Positions 1 to 7,601 of a stretch of 31,527 nucleotides of DNA are shown one piece after another. Numbering within the stretch: the stretch's first letter is position 1; every line of letters begins with the position of its first letter. The DNA comes from Planctomycetaceae bacterium UBA4655 (GTDB taxonomy: Bacteria > Planctomycetota > Planctomycetia > Pirellulales > UBA1268). The notes under the pieces were generated by a model. The model saw only the letters and a program-made list of their open reading frames with translations, ran no database searches and had not been told where the DNA came from. Position numbers and translations under genes: made by a program. Location: contig DHLZ01000124.1 of NCBI GenBank assembly GCA_002405515.1, positions 1-31,527 of the forward strand, given 5' to 3'.

Positions 1-28
1 GGAGTTCGCGACGTATTCGTGCGGCCAT
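1..28 (-). CDS. Possible 5' end of a gene leaving the left edge
   Basis: A minus-strand ATG at 28 opens a frame (MAARIRREL) that runs off the window after nine codons. An alternative ATG at 48 opens another frame (MALSCPSWP) that is also open to the edge, so the true start is undecided. No product can be named. No Shine-Dalgarno sequence precedes either ATG. The roughly 200 bases between here and the glycosyltransferase stop show no convincing gene. Confidence 0.25.
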
Positions 29-35
29 GACGGGC

Positions 36-64
36 ACGATAACGCCATGCGTGCAACCGCGCAA
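36..64 (-). promoter_or_regulatory. Possible promoter for the left-edge gene
   Basis: Read on the minus strand, TTGCGC and TATCGT are separated by 17 bases, a sigma-70-like spacing. The -10-like box ends only seven bases before the ATG at 28, so a transcript from here would be nearly leaderless. Matches to consensus are partial and this is an inference. Confidence 0.2.
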
Positions 65-256
65 CTCGCCTCAATTCTCCCGGCCTGCCTGCTTCTTGGT
101 GCGCAAATCCCGTGCCGAACAGGATTGCCCTGGAGGGCCGTAGCGGTGCGCCCGGCGAGCGGCATACGGGCAGCCCCGAACCCGGCAGAGTTGACCGTGA
201 GGGGCCGCCCATGCCATGTCGCCGGGCCGTGGGAGCGAGCGAACGAAAAGGCGGCG

Positions 257-1300
257 TCACGCGAGGGCCGGAGCCGCGGCCGCGTACACGTCCTCCACCC
301 GAAGCAGCCGCATGCAGTCACGATGGCCGAGGGGGCATTCCTTCTTGTTGCAGGGGACGCAGGGAAGATCGACCCGCAGCTCCACGAGGCCGGGGTGGTC
401 GGATCGGCCGAGCCGAGGATCGGCGGCCCCGAAGAGAGCCACCGTCGGAATCCCGAAGGCGGCGGCGATGTGTCTCGGTCCGCTGTCGCTGCTCACGAGC
501 AGCCGCGCCTTCTGGATGATCGCCTTCGAGAGGCCGAAGGGCAGCCGCTCGATGTCGTGCATGCCTTGCACCGACGGCCTGTCGGCCGTCTCGACGATCC
601 GACGGGCCTGGCGCCGATCGTCGGGCCCGCAGTGCACGAGGACGCGGGCGTCGGGCCTGGCGTCCACGATCCTGCGGGCGAGGGCCGCGAAAGGCTCATG
701 GCCCCAGGCGCGGCTCGTGCCCGTGGCGGCGTTGTCGTTGAGGATCACGAGCGGCCCCGCGGAGGTTCCGAACATCTCGGCGAGCAAGGCGTCGGCCATC
801 GCCCGGTCCGTGCCGCTCGTCGCAAGCTCCAGCCGCAACGGCTCCGGAGCCGCGCCGAGACGCTCTGCCAGTTTCATGGCGGCCACCGCCGTGGAGGTGG
901 GCTCGACCTTCCATCCCTTCCAGGGCAGCCGAAGGGGGTCGGTGAGCAGGAGCCGCCGTCCGTTGCGTGCGAAACCGATTCGCCGACGTGCTCCGGCCCG
1001 CCAGGCGAGCATGGCCGAAGAGAGCGAGTTGGGAACGATGATCGCGGCGTCGGCCGGCTTTTCCCGCAGGCCGAGGGCGACGGTCCCGAGCCGCAGGGAC
1101 CGGTCCCTCGACCGGCGGTTGTAGGGCACGTATTCATCGATCCAATTCGTGCCGGCCAGGAGGACGTCATGCCCCGGCCGAATCACGGCCGTGATCCTTG
1201 CATCGCGGCCGACGTGCCTCCGCACCGCCCGCAGCATGGGCGTGCACATGACGACGTCCCCGACCCAGCGGGGAAGGATGACGAGCAGATGCATGGGCAT
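257..1300 (-). CDS. Glycosyltransferase family 9 (heptosyltransferase-like)
   Basis: This 347-residue protein belongs to the GT9 / ADP-heptose:LPS heptosyltransferase family, which transfers sugars onto lipid A core or related envelope glycans on the cytoplasmic side of the inner membrane. It begins with the family's typical LPRWVGDVVMCTPML stretch for the first Rossmann-like domain. The C-terminal half carries the nucleotide-sugar binding segment SSDSGPRHIAAAFGIPTVALFG, cut here as SSDSGPRHIA then FGIPTVALFG. It ends with a cysteine-rich tail (LPCVPCNKKECPLGH, then CMRLL), common in this family. Length is normal. It starts 21 bases after the stop of the ABC permease and is probably the last gene of that operon. 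An internal Met two codons in (1294) is an alternative start. The acceptor and donor sugars cannot be read from sequence. Confidence 0.85.
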   Translation of the reverse strand: MPMHLLVILPRWVGDVVMCTPMLRAVRRHVGRDARITAVIRPGHDVLLAGTNWIDEYVPYNRRSRDRSLRLGTVALGLREKPADAAIIVPNSLSSAMLAWRAGARRRIGFARNGRRLLLTDPLRLPWKGWKVEPTSTAVAAMKLAERLGAAPEPLRLELATSGTDRAMADALLAEMFGTSAGPLVILNDNAATGTSRAWGHEPFAALARRIVDARPDARVLVHCGPDDRRQARRIVETADRPSVQGMHDIERLPFGLSKAIIQKARLLVSSDSGPRHIAAAFGIPTVALFGAADPRLGRSDHPGLVELRVDLPCVPCNKKECPLGHRDCMRLLRVEDVYAAAAPALA

Positions 1301-1321
1301 TCGGACCGATCCGTTCGACGT

Positions 1322-4300
1322 TCACTCCGGGCCGCGGATCGCCTCGGCGGGGCGAACCGATGCGAGCCGGCCGATGACGATTCCACCGGCGACGACCGCG
1401 GCCAGGATTGTCGCGAAGCCTCCTGCCAGCGCCCACCCGACCGCCAGCGAAGCCCTTCCGGCTGCCAATTGGGGCCAGGCGGCGATCGCCGCAGCGAACG
1501 TGCCGACGGCGAGGCCGAGGCCGACCATCGCCAGGGCTTCGGAAGCGACGAGCCGGCCGAGCCGGGAAGGGGTGAACCCGATCGCCGTCAGCAGTGCGAT
1601 CTCGCCCGCCCGCTCCAGGACGGCCCGCGCCTGCACCGCCGCGACCCCGAGGGTGCCGAGAAGAAGACCCAGCGTGCCGAGCGCCTGGAAGCCGGCCAGG
1701 TAGGTGTTTTGGACGACCGCCAGCGCGGCGAGCCGCTGTGTGCAGGAGCGGACGTTTGGCCCGAAATCGGCGACGGCCGCCCGCAGGGCCGCAACGGTTC
1801 GCGAGACCTCCTCCACGCTGCCCGGCACCTCCGCGAGAAGCAGCTTGAATCCGCTCGTGGACGGGAAGATCGCGAGAAAATCCTCTTCCGCCACGATGAC
1901 TGCGCCCTGGAGAATGCCCGGCGCGAGCAGCCCCACGATCTCGATTTCGACCTCGCTCCCCCGTTCGTCAGGCAGCCGCATGCGGTCGCCCACGCCCGAC
2001 AGCCCGAGCGCGTAGCGGGCGGTCGCCTCGTCCACCACGGCGGGGATCGGGCCGCCGGATCTCCCGATGCCGTGTCCGAGCAGACGCCAGGGCGACGCGT
2101 CCGATTCGGACCCGCCGGCAGGGGAACGTGACGCGAGAAATCGAAATCCGCCGCGGTCGCGAAAGGCCCGCGGCACGCCGAGCACGGCGGGAACGCCGAC
2201 CTTCTGGAGATTGAGGCAGCTTGCGTCCTCGCCGCGACTCACCCTGATCGGCAGCAACGTCGCCCGACCGAGATCGTCCCGCGCATCGGGCGAGAGTCCG
2301 AGCGCCTCGAGCGTCGCCGGATCGGCAAGATCGGCGGCACACGGCTCGTGGAGAGGCACCATGTGCGTCCATCCTCCCGCGGGCCCCTGACGGTCGGCAG
2401 GATTCGCGGAAGGCTCGACGGCGAACGACGAGACGGCCACGATGAGAAACTCCGCCAACGCCACCATCCCGACCACCGCGAGCGTCCGGTCCGGATGCAG
2501 CGAGAGTGCCCGACGAACGAGACCGGGCCCGCTTCGCACCTCTCCGGGCCGGAGCCAGCCGCGGACGAGCCCGCAGCCGCCGACGAGCGCGAGTGCCCCG
2601 GACGCGAAGAACCGGCCGGCCTCCTGTGAAACCGGCCCCGCGGTCGCGACGACCGCCAGCGCCGTGGCGATCGCCAGGGTGGAGGCCACGGCGACGAGCC
2701 GTGCAGGCCGCCGTGGCAAAACCGCCGACGCATCCGCCCCCGCCAGGAGCGACCGGACGCCGAACCGCGAAACGCGACGGGCCGCCAGCCACGGAGCCAT
2801 CACGGCCAGCAGGAAGCTGCCCACCGCCACCGCGGCCATCGTCGAGACTCGGGGCGTGGTCGGCTGGAAGATCGCCGGGCTCGCGGCGGTCGCGACCCCA
2901 GCGAATCCTCTCGCGAGCACCGCCAGCAGCACGGCCGCCCACGCGGGGCCTATCGCCGCTCCGACGACACACCCGGCGGCGGCCGCCCGGCCGCCGATGC
3001 CCCCAAAGAGCGCGGCCAGCCTCGGGGGCGGCCAGCCGACGGCCGCGAGCGTGCCGGCGACGGCGAGGCGGGAGGTGACCAGCAGCCGCGAGAGCAGCCA
3101 GACGAGCGACAGCCCGGCGACGACGACGAAGCTCGAAAGCGCCACGAAGAGACCCGCAAATGGGGTCGAGCCGCGGGCTGCCGCCAGCCCGTCGGCGAGC
3201 ACGGGCCGCACGCTGAAGCCCATCGCCATCGGATCGATCCGCGACTCCAGCCGCCGACGCACCTCGTCGATCGAGTCGCCTTCGGGCAGGCGAACGTGCC
3301 AGCTCGTCGTGCGGCCGAAGCGGCCGGCCGCGATCGCCCGCGCGTCGCTCATGGAGACGAACGCCTTCGGCGTCGCCCCGTGATCCTTCCAGTAGCGGTC
3401 GTCCTCGTCGTCGGGCGGCGTCGAACGGACCCTCGAGGCGTCGAAGGGAAAGGGGGGATCCCATGCGGCGATCGAACGCTTGTCGGTGATTCCCTCGACC
3501 TCGGGCACGAGCGACCGTTCCACGGCCGCCTCCTCCATCCGCGCGACGCCGCTGACGGTGAACGTGCGGGACGTCTCGATCACGCGGCCGTGGAGCGTTT
3601 CCGCCTCGAAGAACGTCAACGCCAGCCGCGATCCGCGCCGCACCGGCCGTCCCTGTTTCGCGAGGTCGTCGGCCAGCCACGCATCGATCACGATCTCGTT
3701 CGGCCCCGGAGCCGGCAGGAGCCCGCCATCGATTCCAAGCAGCCGGCCGAACGGCAGGTCGGTGCCGCCGATCCCGGCAACCGTGGAGTAGGGGACGCTC
3801 GCCGTCGCCGCCGAGTCCGACCGGTCGCCATCGACCATGGTGATGGCATTGGCCAGGAAGAGCATCGTCGGCCTTCCGCCGAGCGGCGCAAGCACGGCCT
3901 CCGCCGCGAGGTCGGCTTCCGGCGGCAGAACGAGCGATTCGGAAGTGAGCCGAACGAGGTCGTCGCGGACGATCTCGAGTGAAAGGCCGAGGTCCCGAAG
4001 CGTCGGCCGGCCCCCTTGGACGAGCCGGCGTGCCGCCTCGCGGGATCGTTCCGGCCCCGCATCACGACCTCGGCCTGCGACCCGATCGCCCGTTCGATCC
4101 ACGGCCATAGCGGCATTGGCGCGTCCGGGCTCACGGGTGAGATCCTGCGCGAGCGCGAGCGACACCACCGCGAGCGGATCGTCGGACTGCGAGGGCTCGA
4201 GCGAGAATTCTCCGAGCCCGCCATCGTCGAGCACCGCGGCGACTCGCGCGCGTCGCCCGCGGGTGCCCGTGACTCGGCGGCCGAGCGGACTGTCGGCCGG

Positions 4301-4822
4301 AATCGCCGATCGCCCGAGAGTGCGGAGCACCACCGTGTCGCCGACCACCACGCCGAGCTCGCGGGCAAGCGGCCCGTTCACGGCCACCGTGTCGCCGTCG
4401 AGCGTCGGCACCGCCCCCGGAAATCCGAGTGTCGCGGGATCCTTGATGCCAAGCAGCCTGCCCGTCGTCACGCGGCGGGACGTGCCCGTGGCCTCGATCG
4501 ACACTGGCGACAGAAAGGCGGGGACGGCGGCCAATCGCGTCGCGAAGTCCTCCCGAAACGGTCGCTCCGACGTGACCACCGCGAGCACGCCGCCGAGCCT
4601 CGTCCTGGCCCGCCGAACAAGATTGTCCACGATCGCGTCGCCGACGCCGACGCTGCCTCCGATCACGATCGCAAGCAGCCCGCTCGACGCGGCGAGGGGC
4701 AAGACGCTCCGCCACCAGCCGCTCGCGAGCACGAGGCACAGGCCGCCGAGCGACCGGGTGGCCCGGGCGGCACGAGGGCCTTCGGGTGGTGAGACGGAAT
4801 CGGGCGGGCGAGAGGAGGGCAT
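1322..4822 (-). CDS. Large FtsX/MacB-type ABC transporter permease
   Basis: About 1166 residues with the layout of MacB/LolC-like mechanotransmission permeases, fused into one long chain. An N-terminal membrane helix (around residues 40-62) is followed by a long extracytoplasmic part. A first FtsX-like bundle of about three helices lies near residues 550-690. A second large periplasmic part follows, and a C-terminal FtsX bundle lies near 1035-1160 with the typical EIALLTAIGFTPSRLGRLV cytoplasmic loop and a final RPAEAIRG motif. Duplicated FtsX modules in one chain imply a single polypeptide may serve as both membrane halves. An upstream ATG at 4849 would overlap the ATPase gene by 23 bases. 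I prefer 4822, which lies four bases after the ATPase stop with GGTGA just upstream. Such transporters extrude or extract lipoproteins, peptides or lipids rather than import; the substrate is unknown. Confidence 0.85.
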   Translation of the reverse strand: MPSSRPPDSVSPPEGPRAARATRSLGGLCLVLASGWWRSVLPLAASSGLLAIVIGGSVGVGDAIVDNLVRRARTRLGGVLAVVTSERPFREDFATRLAAVPAFLSPVSIEATGTSRRVTTGRLLGIKDPATLGFPGAVPTLDGDTVAVNGPLARELGVVVGDTVVLRTLGRSAIPADSPLGRRVTGTRGRRARVAAVLDDGGLGEFSLEPSQSDDPLAVVSLALAQDLTREPGRANAAMAVDRTGDRVAGRGRDAGPERSREAARRLVQGGRPTLRDLGLSLEIVRDDLVRLTSESLVLPPEADLAAEAVLAPLGGRPTMLFLANAITMVDGDRSDSAATASVPYSTVAGIGGTDLPFGRLLGIDGGLLPAPGPNEIVIDAWLADDLAKQGRPVRRGSRLALTFFEAETLHGRVIETSRTFTVSGVARMEEAAVERSLVPEVEGITDKRSIAAWDPPFPFDASRVRSTPPDDEDDRYWKDHGATPKAFVSMSDARAIAAGRFGRTTSWHVRLPEGDSIDEVRRRLESRIDPMAMGFSVRPVLADGLAAARGSTPFAGLFVALSSFVVVAGLSLVWLLSRLLVTSRLAVAGTLAAVGWPPPRLAALFGGIGGRAAAAGCVVGAAIGPAWAAVLLAVLARGFAGVATAASPAIFQPTTPRVSTMAAVAVGSFLLAVMAPWLAARRVSRFGVRSLLAGADASAVLPRRPARLVAVASTLAIATALAVVATAGPVSQEAGRFFASGALALVGGCGLVRGWLRPGEVRSGPGLVRRALSLHPDRTLAVVGMVALAEFLIVAVSSFAVEPSANPADRQGPAGGWTHMVPLHEPCAADLADPATLEALGLSPDARDDLGRATLLPIRVSRGEDASCLNLQKVGVPAVLGVPRAFRDRGGFRFLASRSPAGGSESDASPWRLLGHGIGRSGGPIPAVVDEATARYALGLSGVGDRMRLPDERGSEVEIEIVGLLAPGILQGAVIVAEEDFLAIFPSTSGFKLLLAEVPGSVEEVSRTVAALRAAVADFGPNVRSCTQRLAALAVVQNTYLAGFQALGTLGLLLGTLGVAAVQARAVLERAGEIALLTAIGFTPSRLGRLVASEALAMVGLGLAVGTFAAAIAAWPQLAAGRASLAVGWALAGGFATILAAVVAGGIVIGRLASVRPAEAIRGPE

Positions 4823-4826
4823 GGCA

Positions 4827-5510
4827 TCACCCGATCGCGAGCCGGCCATCGACGAGTCGGGCGACCTGACCGCGGCCGTCCGCCAGGAGCGACTCGGCGA
4901 CCGCGTCGGCGTGGGTCACCGCCAGGAGCCTGCACTGCCCCTCGGCGGAAAGCTCCCCAAGGATCCCCGCGAGCTCGCGTGCCGTGACCGGATCGAGCTG
5001 ACCGGTCGGCTCGTCCGCGACGACCAGCCGCGGCCGCAGCATGATCGCCCGCGCGACGGCGACCCGCTGCCGCTCACCGCCGGAAAGCTGCGAGGGGAAA
5101 TGGCCGAGCCGGGCTCCGAGCCCGACCCGCTCGAGCAGTTCCCTCGCTCTTGCGACGTCGGCCGTGCTCACCGACGACGACGCAAGCACGGGCAGCAGCA
5201 CGTTGTCGAGCGCCGTGCAAGCGTCGAGCAGTCGGTGTTCCTGGAACACGAATCCCACGTTGTGGTTGCGAAAGGTGGCCTGCTCGTCGACCGAACCCTT
5301 GAGCACCGGCTCGCCGTCGAGCCTGACGACGCCCGACGACGGCGCGTCGATCGCTCCGACGATGGAGAGCAGCGTGCTCTTGCCGGATCCACTCGGGCCC
5401 ATGACGACGAGCCGCCGGCCGGCCGGAAGCGAGAAGCTGACTTCGCGGAGAACCGTCAGCCTTCCCGACGGCGTGTCGAACCACTTCGTGACGGCATCGA
5501 CCTCGAGCAT
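4827..5510 (-). CDS. ABC transporter ATP-binding protein, LolD/MacB family
   Basis: A 227-residue ATPase that would power the adjacent FtsX-like permease. All nucleotide-binding motifs are visible in order: Walker A GPSGSGKSTLL (near residue 40), Q-loop FVFQEHRLL, signature LSGGERQRVAVARA, Walker B LVVADEPTGQLD, and the switch His in the segment LAVTHAD. The short insert-free form and FQEHRLL pattern are typical of the LolD/MacB/FtsE group. It lies 39 bases downstream of the thioesterase gene and abuts the permease gene, so the three are probably co-transcribed. Function as an energy-coupling subunit is secure; lipoprotein sorting versus another export role is open. Confidence 0.92.
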   Translation of the reverse strand: MLEVDAVTKWFDTPSGRLTVLREVSFSLPAGRRLVVMGPSGSGKSTLLSIVGAIDAPSSGVVRLDGEPVLKGSVDEQATFRNHNVGFVFQEHRLLDACTALDNVLLPVLASSSVSTADVARARELLERVGLGARLGHFPSQLSGGERQRVAVARAIMLRPRLVVADEPTGQLDPVTARELAGILGELSAEGQCRLLAVTHADAVAESLLADGRGQVARLVDGRLAIG

Positions 5511-5549
5511 GACTCGCCCTCTCGCGACCCGACCGGCACTTTTCTTTTC

Positions 5550-5972
5550 TCAACGGGCGTGGGACAGGAGCGCCGCCCCGACCTCGTCTGGGATCGGAAG
5601 CGGTTCGGGGGGCAGTCCCGGCTGGAGTCGGCACCGCACCGCCACGATCGTTCCCGTGGCGATCCTCGCCGAATCATGAGTGAAGGCGAAGTCGAACGTC
5701 ACGCTCGAGCGTCCGACTTTCGAGACCCGCACCTCGATCTCGACGACGTCGCCGAACCGCACGGCTCGCTCGTAATCGCACGCAGCGGAGACACGCGGCC
5801 AGCTCACGATTCCGCCGCCCGACTCGCTCGCGACCAGTTCGACGCCGATCTTCCGCCATAGCGCATGCTCGGCCGATTCCATCCAGTGGAAAAAAGCCGT
5901 GAAGTGGGCCAACCCAGCCGCGTCGGTGTCGCGAAACTCGACGCGTCGATCCGTGCGAAACGGGACTGCCAT
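5550..5972 (-). CDS. Hot-dog fold acyl-CoA thioesterase (4HBT/YbgC-like)
   Basis: This 140-residue protein has the 4-hydroxybenzoyl-CoA thioesterase-type motif RDTDAAGLAHFTAFFHWME near the N-terminus, with the catalytic Asp at residue 17. The rest fits a single hot-dog domain (YERAVRFGDVVEIEV, then SVTFDFAFTH). Members hydrolyse acyl-CoA or acyl-ACP thioesters in the cytoplasm; YbgC homologues sit near envelope (Tol-Pal) genes. It is the first gene of the minus-strand cluster with the ABC transporter and GT9 genes. The acyl substrate cannot be deduced. Confidence 0.85.
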   Translation of the reverse strand: MAVPFRTDRRVEFRDTDAAGLAHFTAFFHWMESAEHALWRKIGVELVASESGGGIVSWPRVSAACDYERAVRFGDVVEIEVRVSKVGRSSVTFDFAFTHDSARIATGTIVAVRCRLQPGLPPEPLPIPDEVGAALLSHAR

Positions 5973-6041
5973 TCGATCAGACGATCCGAATTAGTCAGAC
6001 CAGGCGAACCGCGTCGCACCAGCAGGAGATCACCCCGCAGA

Positions 6042-6317
6042 TCACTCCGCGACGTACGGCAGGAGGGCCATGAACCTCGCCCGCTTCACGGCGCGGGTCA
6101 CGGCGTGCTGGCTGGCCGCCGTGCAGCCACTCTTCCGCCGCGCGAGCAACTTGCCTTGGCGGTTGATGAGCTTGCCGAGCAGTTCGAGATCCTTGTAGTC
6201 GACATACATCGGCCGCGGTCGCGCGCCGTCAACGAAGATCGGATCCCGCCGCTTCACCTTGGGGCGGGGCTTGGCTTTCTTCTTGGCGAACTTCGAGGCC
6301 TTGCCGAATGGAGGCAT
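6042..6317 (-). CDS. rpsR: 30S ribosomal protein bS18
   Basis: The 91-residue protein matches bS18 in the core YVDYKDLELLGKLINRQGKL and the C-terminal AVKRARFMALLPYV, which binds 16S rRNA in the platform with bS6. The basic N-terminus (MPPFGKASKFAKKKAKPRP) supports the ATG at 6317; an upstream in-frame ATG at 6410 would add 31 unrelated residues and is unlikely. The usual N-terminal zinc cysteines are absent. The gene is not next to rpsF, ssb or rplI here; its neighbours are a thioesterase and an RNA-binding protein. No clear Shine-Dalgarno precedes the start. Confidence 0.92.
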   Translation of the reverse strand: MPPFGKASKFAKKKAKPRPKVKRRDPIFVDGARPRPMYVDYKDLELLGKLINRQGKLLARRKSGCTAASQHAVTRAVKRARFMALLPYVAE

Positions 6318-6385
6318 GGTGGATGAACCGTGTTTAGGCTGCGGGAGAGGAAACCGGAGAACGCAAGGAGCCGCAATATGATTGA

Positions 6386-6418
6386 TACGGGCCGTGATGC
6401 AAGGCATCACGGCCCGTA
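6386..6418. terminator. 15-bp perfect hairpin between the RNA-binding protein gene and rpsR
   Basis: TACGGGCCGTGATGC and its exact reverse complement are separated by only three bases (AAG). It lies after the stop of the RRM gene and before rpsR, both read on the minus strand. No U-run follows on the minus strand, whereas a short TTTT follows on the plus strand. It may be a terminator without a U-tract or an mRNA processing or stability stem between the two genes. Confidence 0.55.
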
Positions 6419-6443
6419 CGCACGATTTTAGAGAAAACGTCGA

Positions 6444-6812
6444 TTAATAACGGTCGCCGCCGCGGTAACCACCGCCGCCACCGCCATACCCGCCGCCGCC
6501 GCCGCCGTATCCGCGACCGCCGCCGGAACGTCCGCCGCCGCCGCCGCCGCCGCCGGAACGCGGAGTACGCTCACGGGCTTCATTGACCGTCAAGGGCCGA
6601 CCGTTCATATCGGCACCGTTGAGCGCCGAGATCGCCGCCTGCAATCCCTCGTCCGTCTCCATCTCGACAAAACCGAACCCGCGGGACCTGCCGGTCTCAC
6701 GATCCGAGATCACTTCCGCACTTCGGACCGGGCCGTGCTTCGAAAACATCTCTTCCAACTCGGAGGAGGTGCAGGACCAGGGCAGGTTCCCCACGTAAAT
6801 CTTCCGGGACAT
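6444..6812 (-). CDS. Glycine-rich RRM RNA-binding protein
   Basis: The 122-residue protein has one N-terminal RNA recognition motif and a glycine-rich tail. RNP2 is IYVGNL (residues 5-10) and RNP1 is RGFGFVEM (44-51). From about residue 90 the chain is almost only Gly, Arg, Ser and Tyr, encoded by CCG-rich repeats on the plus strand. Such Rbp proteins, known in cyanobacteria and planctomycetes, bind single-stranded RNA and are often cold-induced. The start at 6812 is set by the RRM boundary and by GAGG eight to nine bases upstream; a longer upstream frame to 7154 is not needed. The long leader described at 6941-6969 fits post-transcriptional control. Confidence 0.9.
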   Translation of the reverse strand: MSRKIYVGNLPWSCTSSELEEMFSKHGPVRSAEVISDRETGRSRGFGFVEMETDEGLQAAISALNGADMNGRPLTVNEARERTPRSGGGGGGGGRSGGGRGYGGGGGGYGGGGGGYRGGDRY

Positions 6813-6940
6813 AAAAAACAACCTCAAGGACTCGGGAACCGGATCAAACCAAAAACCGACTTTAAGACCATCGCCGGACGCACGCGCCTCGGCTCCCGAA
6901 CGGACTGGAGTGCAGACAACGGTCAGTCGAACTGAATCTA

Positions 6941-6969
6941 GTTGTAGCATTTCGGTGAAGCGGAGACAA
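6941..6969 (-). promoter_or_regulatory. Putative promoter of the RRM gene
   Basis: On the minus strand TTGTCT and TACAAC are separated by exactly 17 bases. Each matches four of six consensus positions. Transcription from here would start near 6934 and give a leader of roughly 120 bases before the ATG at 6812, a length typical of cold-shock RNA-binding protein mRNAs. Transcription-start mapping would be needed. Confidence 0.35.
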
Positions 6970-7095
6970 CACCGGGGGGCTTGACAGGCCTGGGACGGAA
7001 AAGAGGCGTTCGGCCGGCCCCGGACCGCATCCGGGCTGTGAAAACGCCCGCCTTTGGTAAGATTTCGGGGTCCCTTCAGTCGTTTCGAGACCGAC

Positions 7096-7476
7096 ATGCT
7101 CCTAAAAGTACTCCGGGCGAAGATCCACAAAGCCCGAGTTACCGAGGCGAACATCGACTATGTCGGGTCGATCACGCTCGACCCCGACCTGTACGAGCCG
7201 ATCGGCCTGGTGCCCGGAGAGGCTGTCCTCGTCGCCGACATCGCCAACGGCAACCGGTTCGAAACCTATATCTTGACCGGCATCCGCGGCAGCCGCAGCG
7301 TTTGCGTCAACGGGGCTGCTGCCCGGCTCGTCAGGCCAGGCGACCACGTGATCGTGATGGGCTTCGGCTACATGACCGAGGAGGAGGCCCGCTCGACGAA
7401 GCCGCGAATCGTCCTGCTCGACGACGAAAACGCCATCCTCAGGTCGATTGTAGAGGAGCCTGGCCAGACGGCCTGA
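7096..7476 (+). CDS. panD: Aspartate 1-decarboxylase (pyruvoyl enzyme)
   Basis: This 126-residue proenzyme converts L-aspartate to beta-alanine for pantothenate and coenzyme A synthesis in the cytoplasm. It self-cleaves between Gly24 and Ser25 to make the pyruvoyl cofactor; the site is visible as DYVGSITLD. The other catalytic residues known from E. coli PanD align without gaps: Lys9, His11, Arg54 and Tyr58. That register fixes the start at the ATG at 7096, not an upstream TTG at 7054. A TAAGAT box at 7058-7063 could be the -10 element. It is transcribed divergently from the RRM gene. Confidence 0.95.
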   Translation: MLLKVLRAKIHKARVTEANIDYVGSITLDPDLYEPIGLVPGEAVLVADIANGNRFETYILTGIRGSRSVCVNGAAARLVRPGDHVIVMGFGYMTEEEARSTKPRIVLLDDENAILRSIVEEPGQTA

Positions 7477-7601
7477 TTGCGGTGCCGCCGGGGCTCCATG
7501 GGCTCGAAATCCGGGCGGTTCCCACATCCTTTCGATTCCCGGCCGCGTTGCAGCGGACCGTGGGGCGGGCTAGTATCTCAAAAACGGCTGGCGGTGCGGT
7601 C

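Noticed and set aside
47..2131. Long plus-strand open frame of 694 codons
   Set aside because: It is antisense to the GT9 and permease genes, which have clear family motifs; its product is Arg/Gly/Pro-rich with no domain, as expected for a shadow frame in GC-rich DNA.
5973..6041. Gap between the thioesterase gene and rpsR checked for a tRNA or small RNA
   Set aside because: No cloverleaf or strong hairpin was visible.
6460..6560. CCG-rich tandem repeat, considered as a CRISPR-like or microsatellite array
   Set aside because: It simply encodes the glycine-rich tail of the RRM protein; there are no unit-length spacers.
6981..6986. Perfect TTGACA, considered as the panD -35 box
   Set aside because: No acceptable -10 box lies 16-18 bases downstream; TAAGAT at 7058-7063 is too far from it to be paired.
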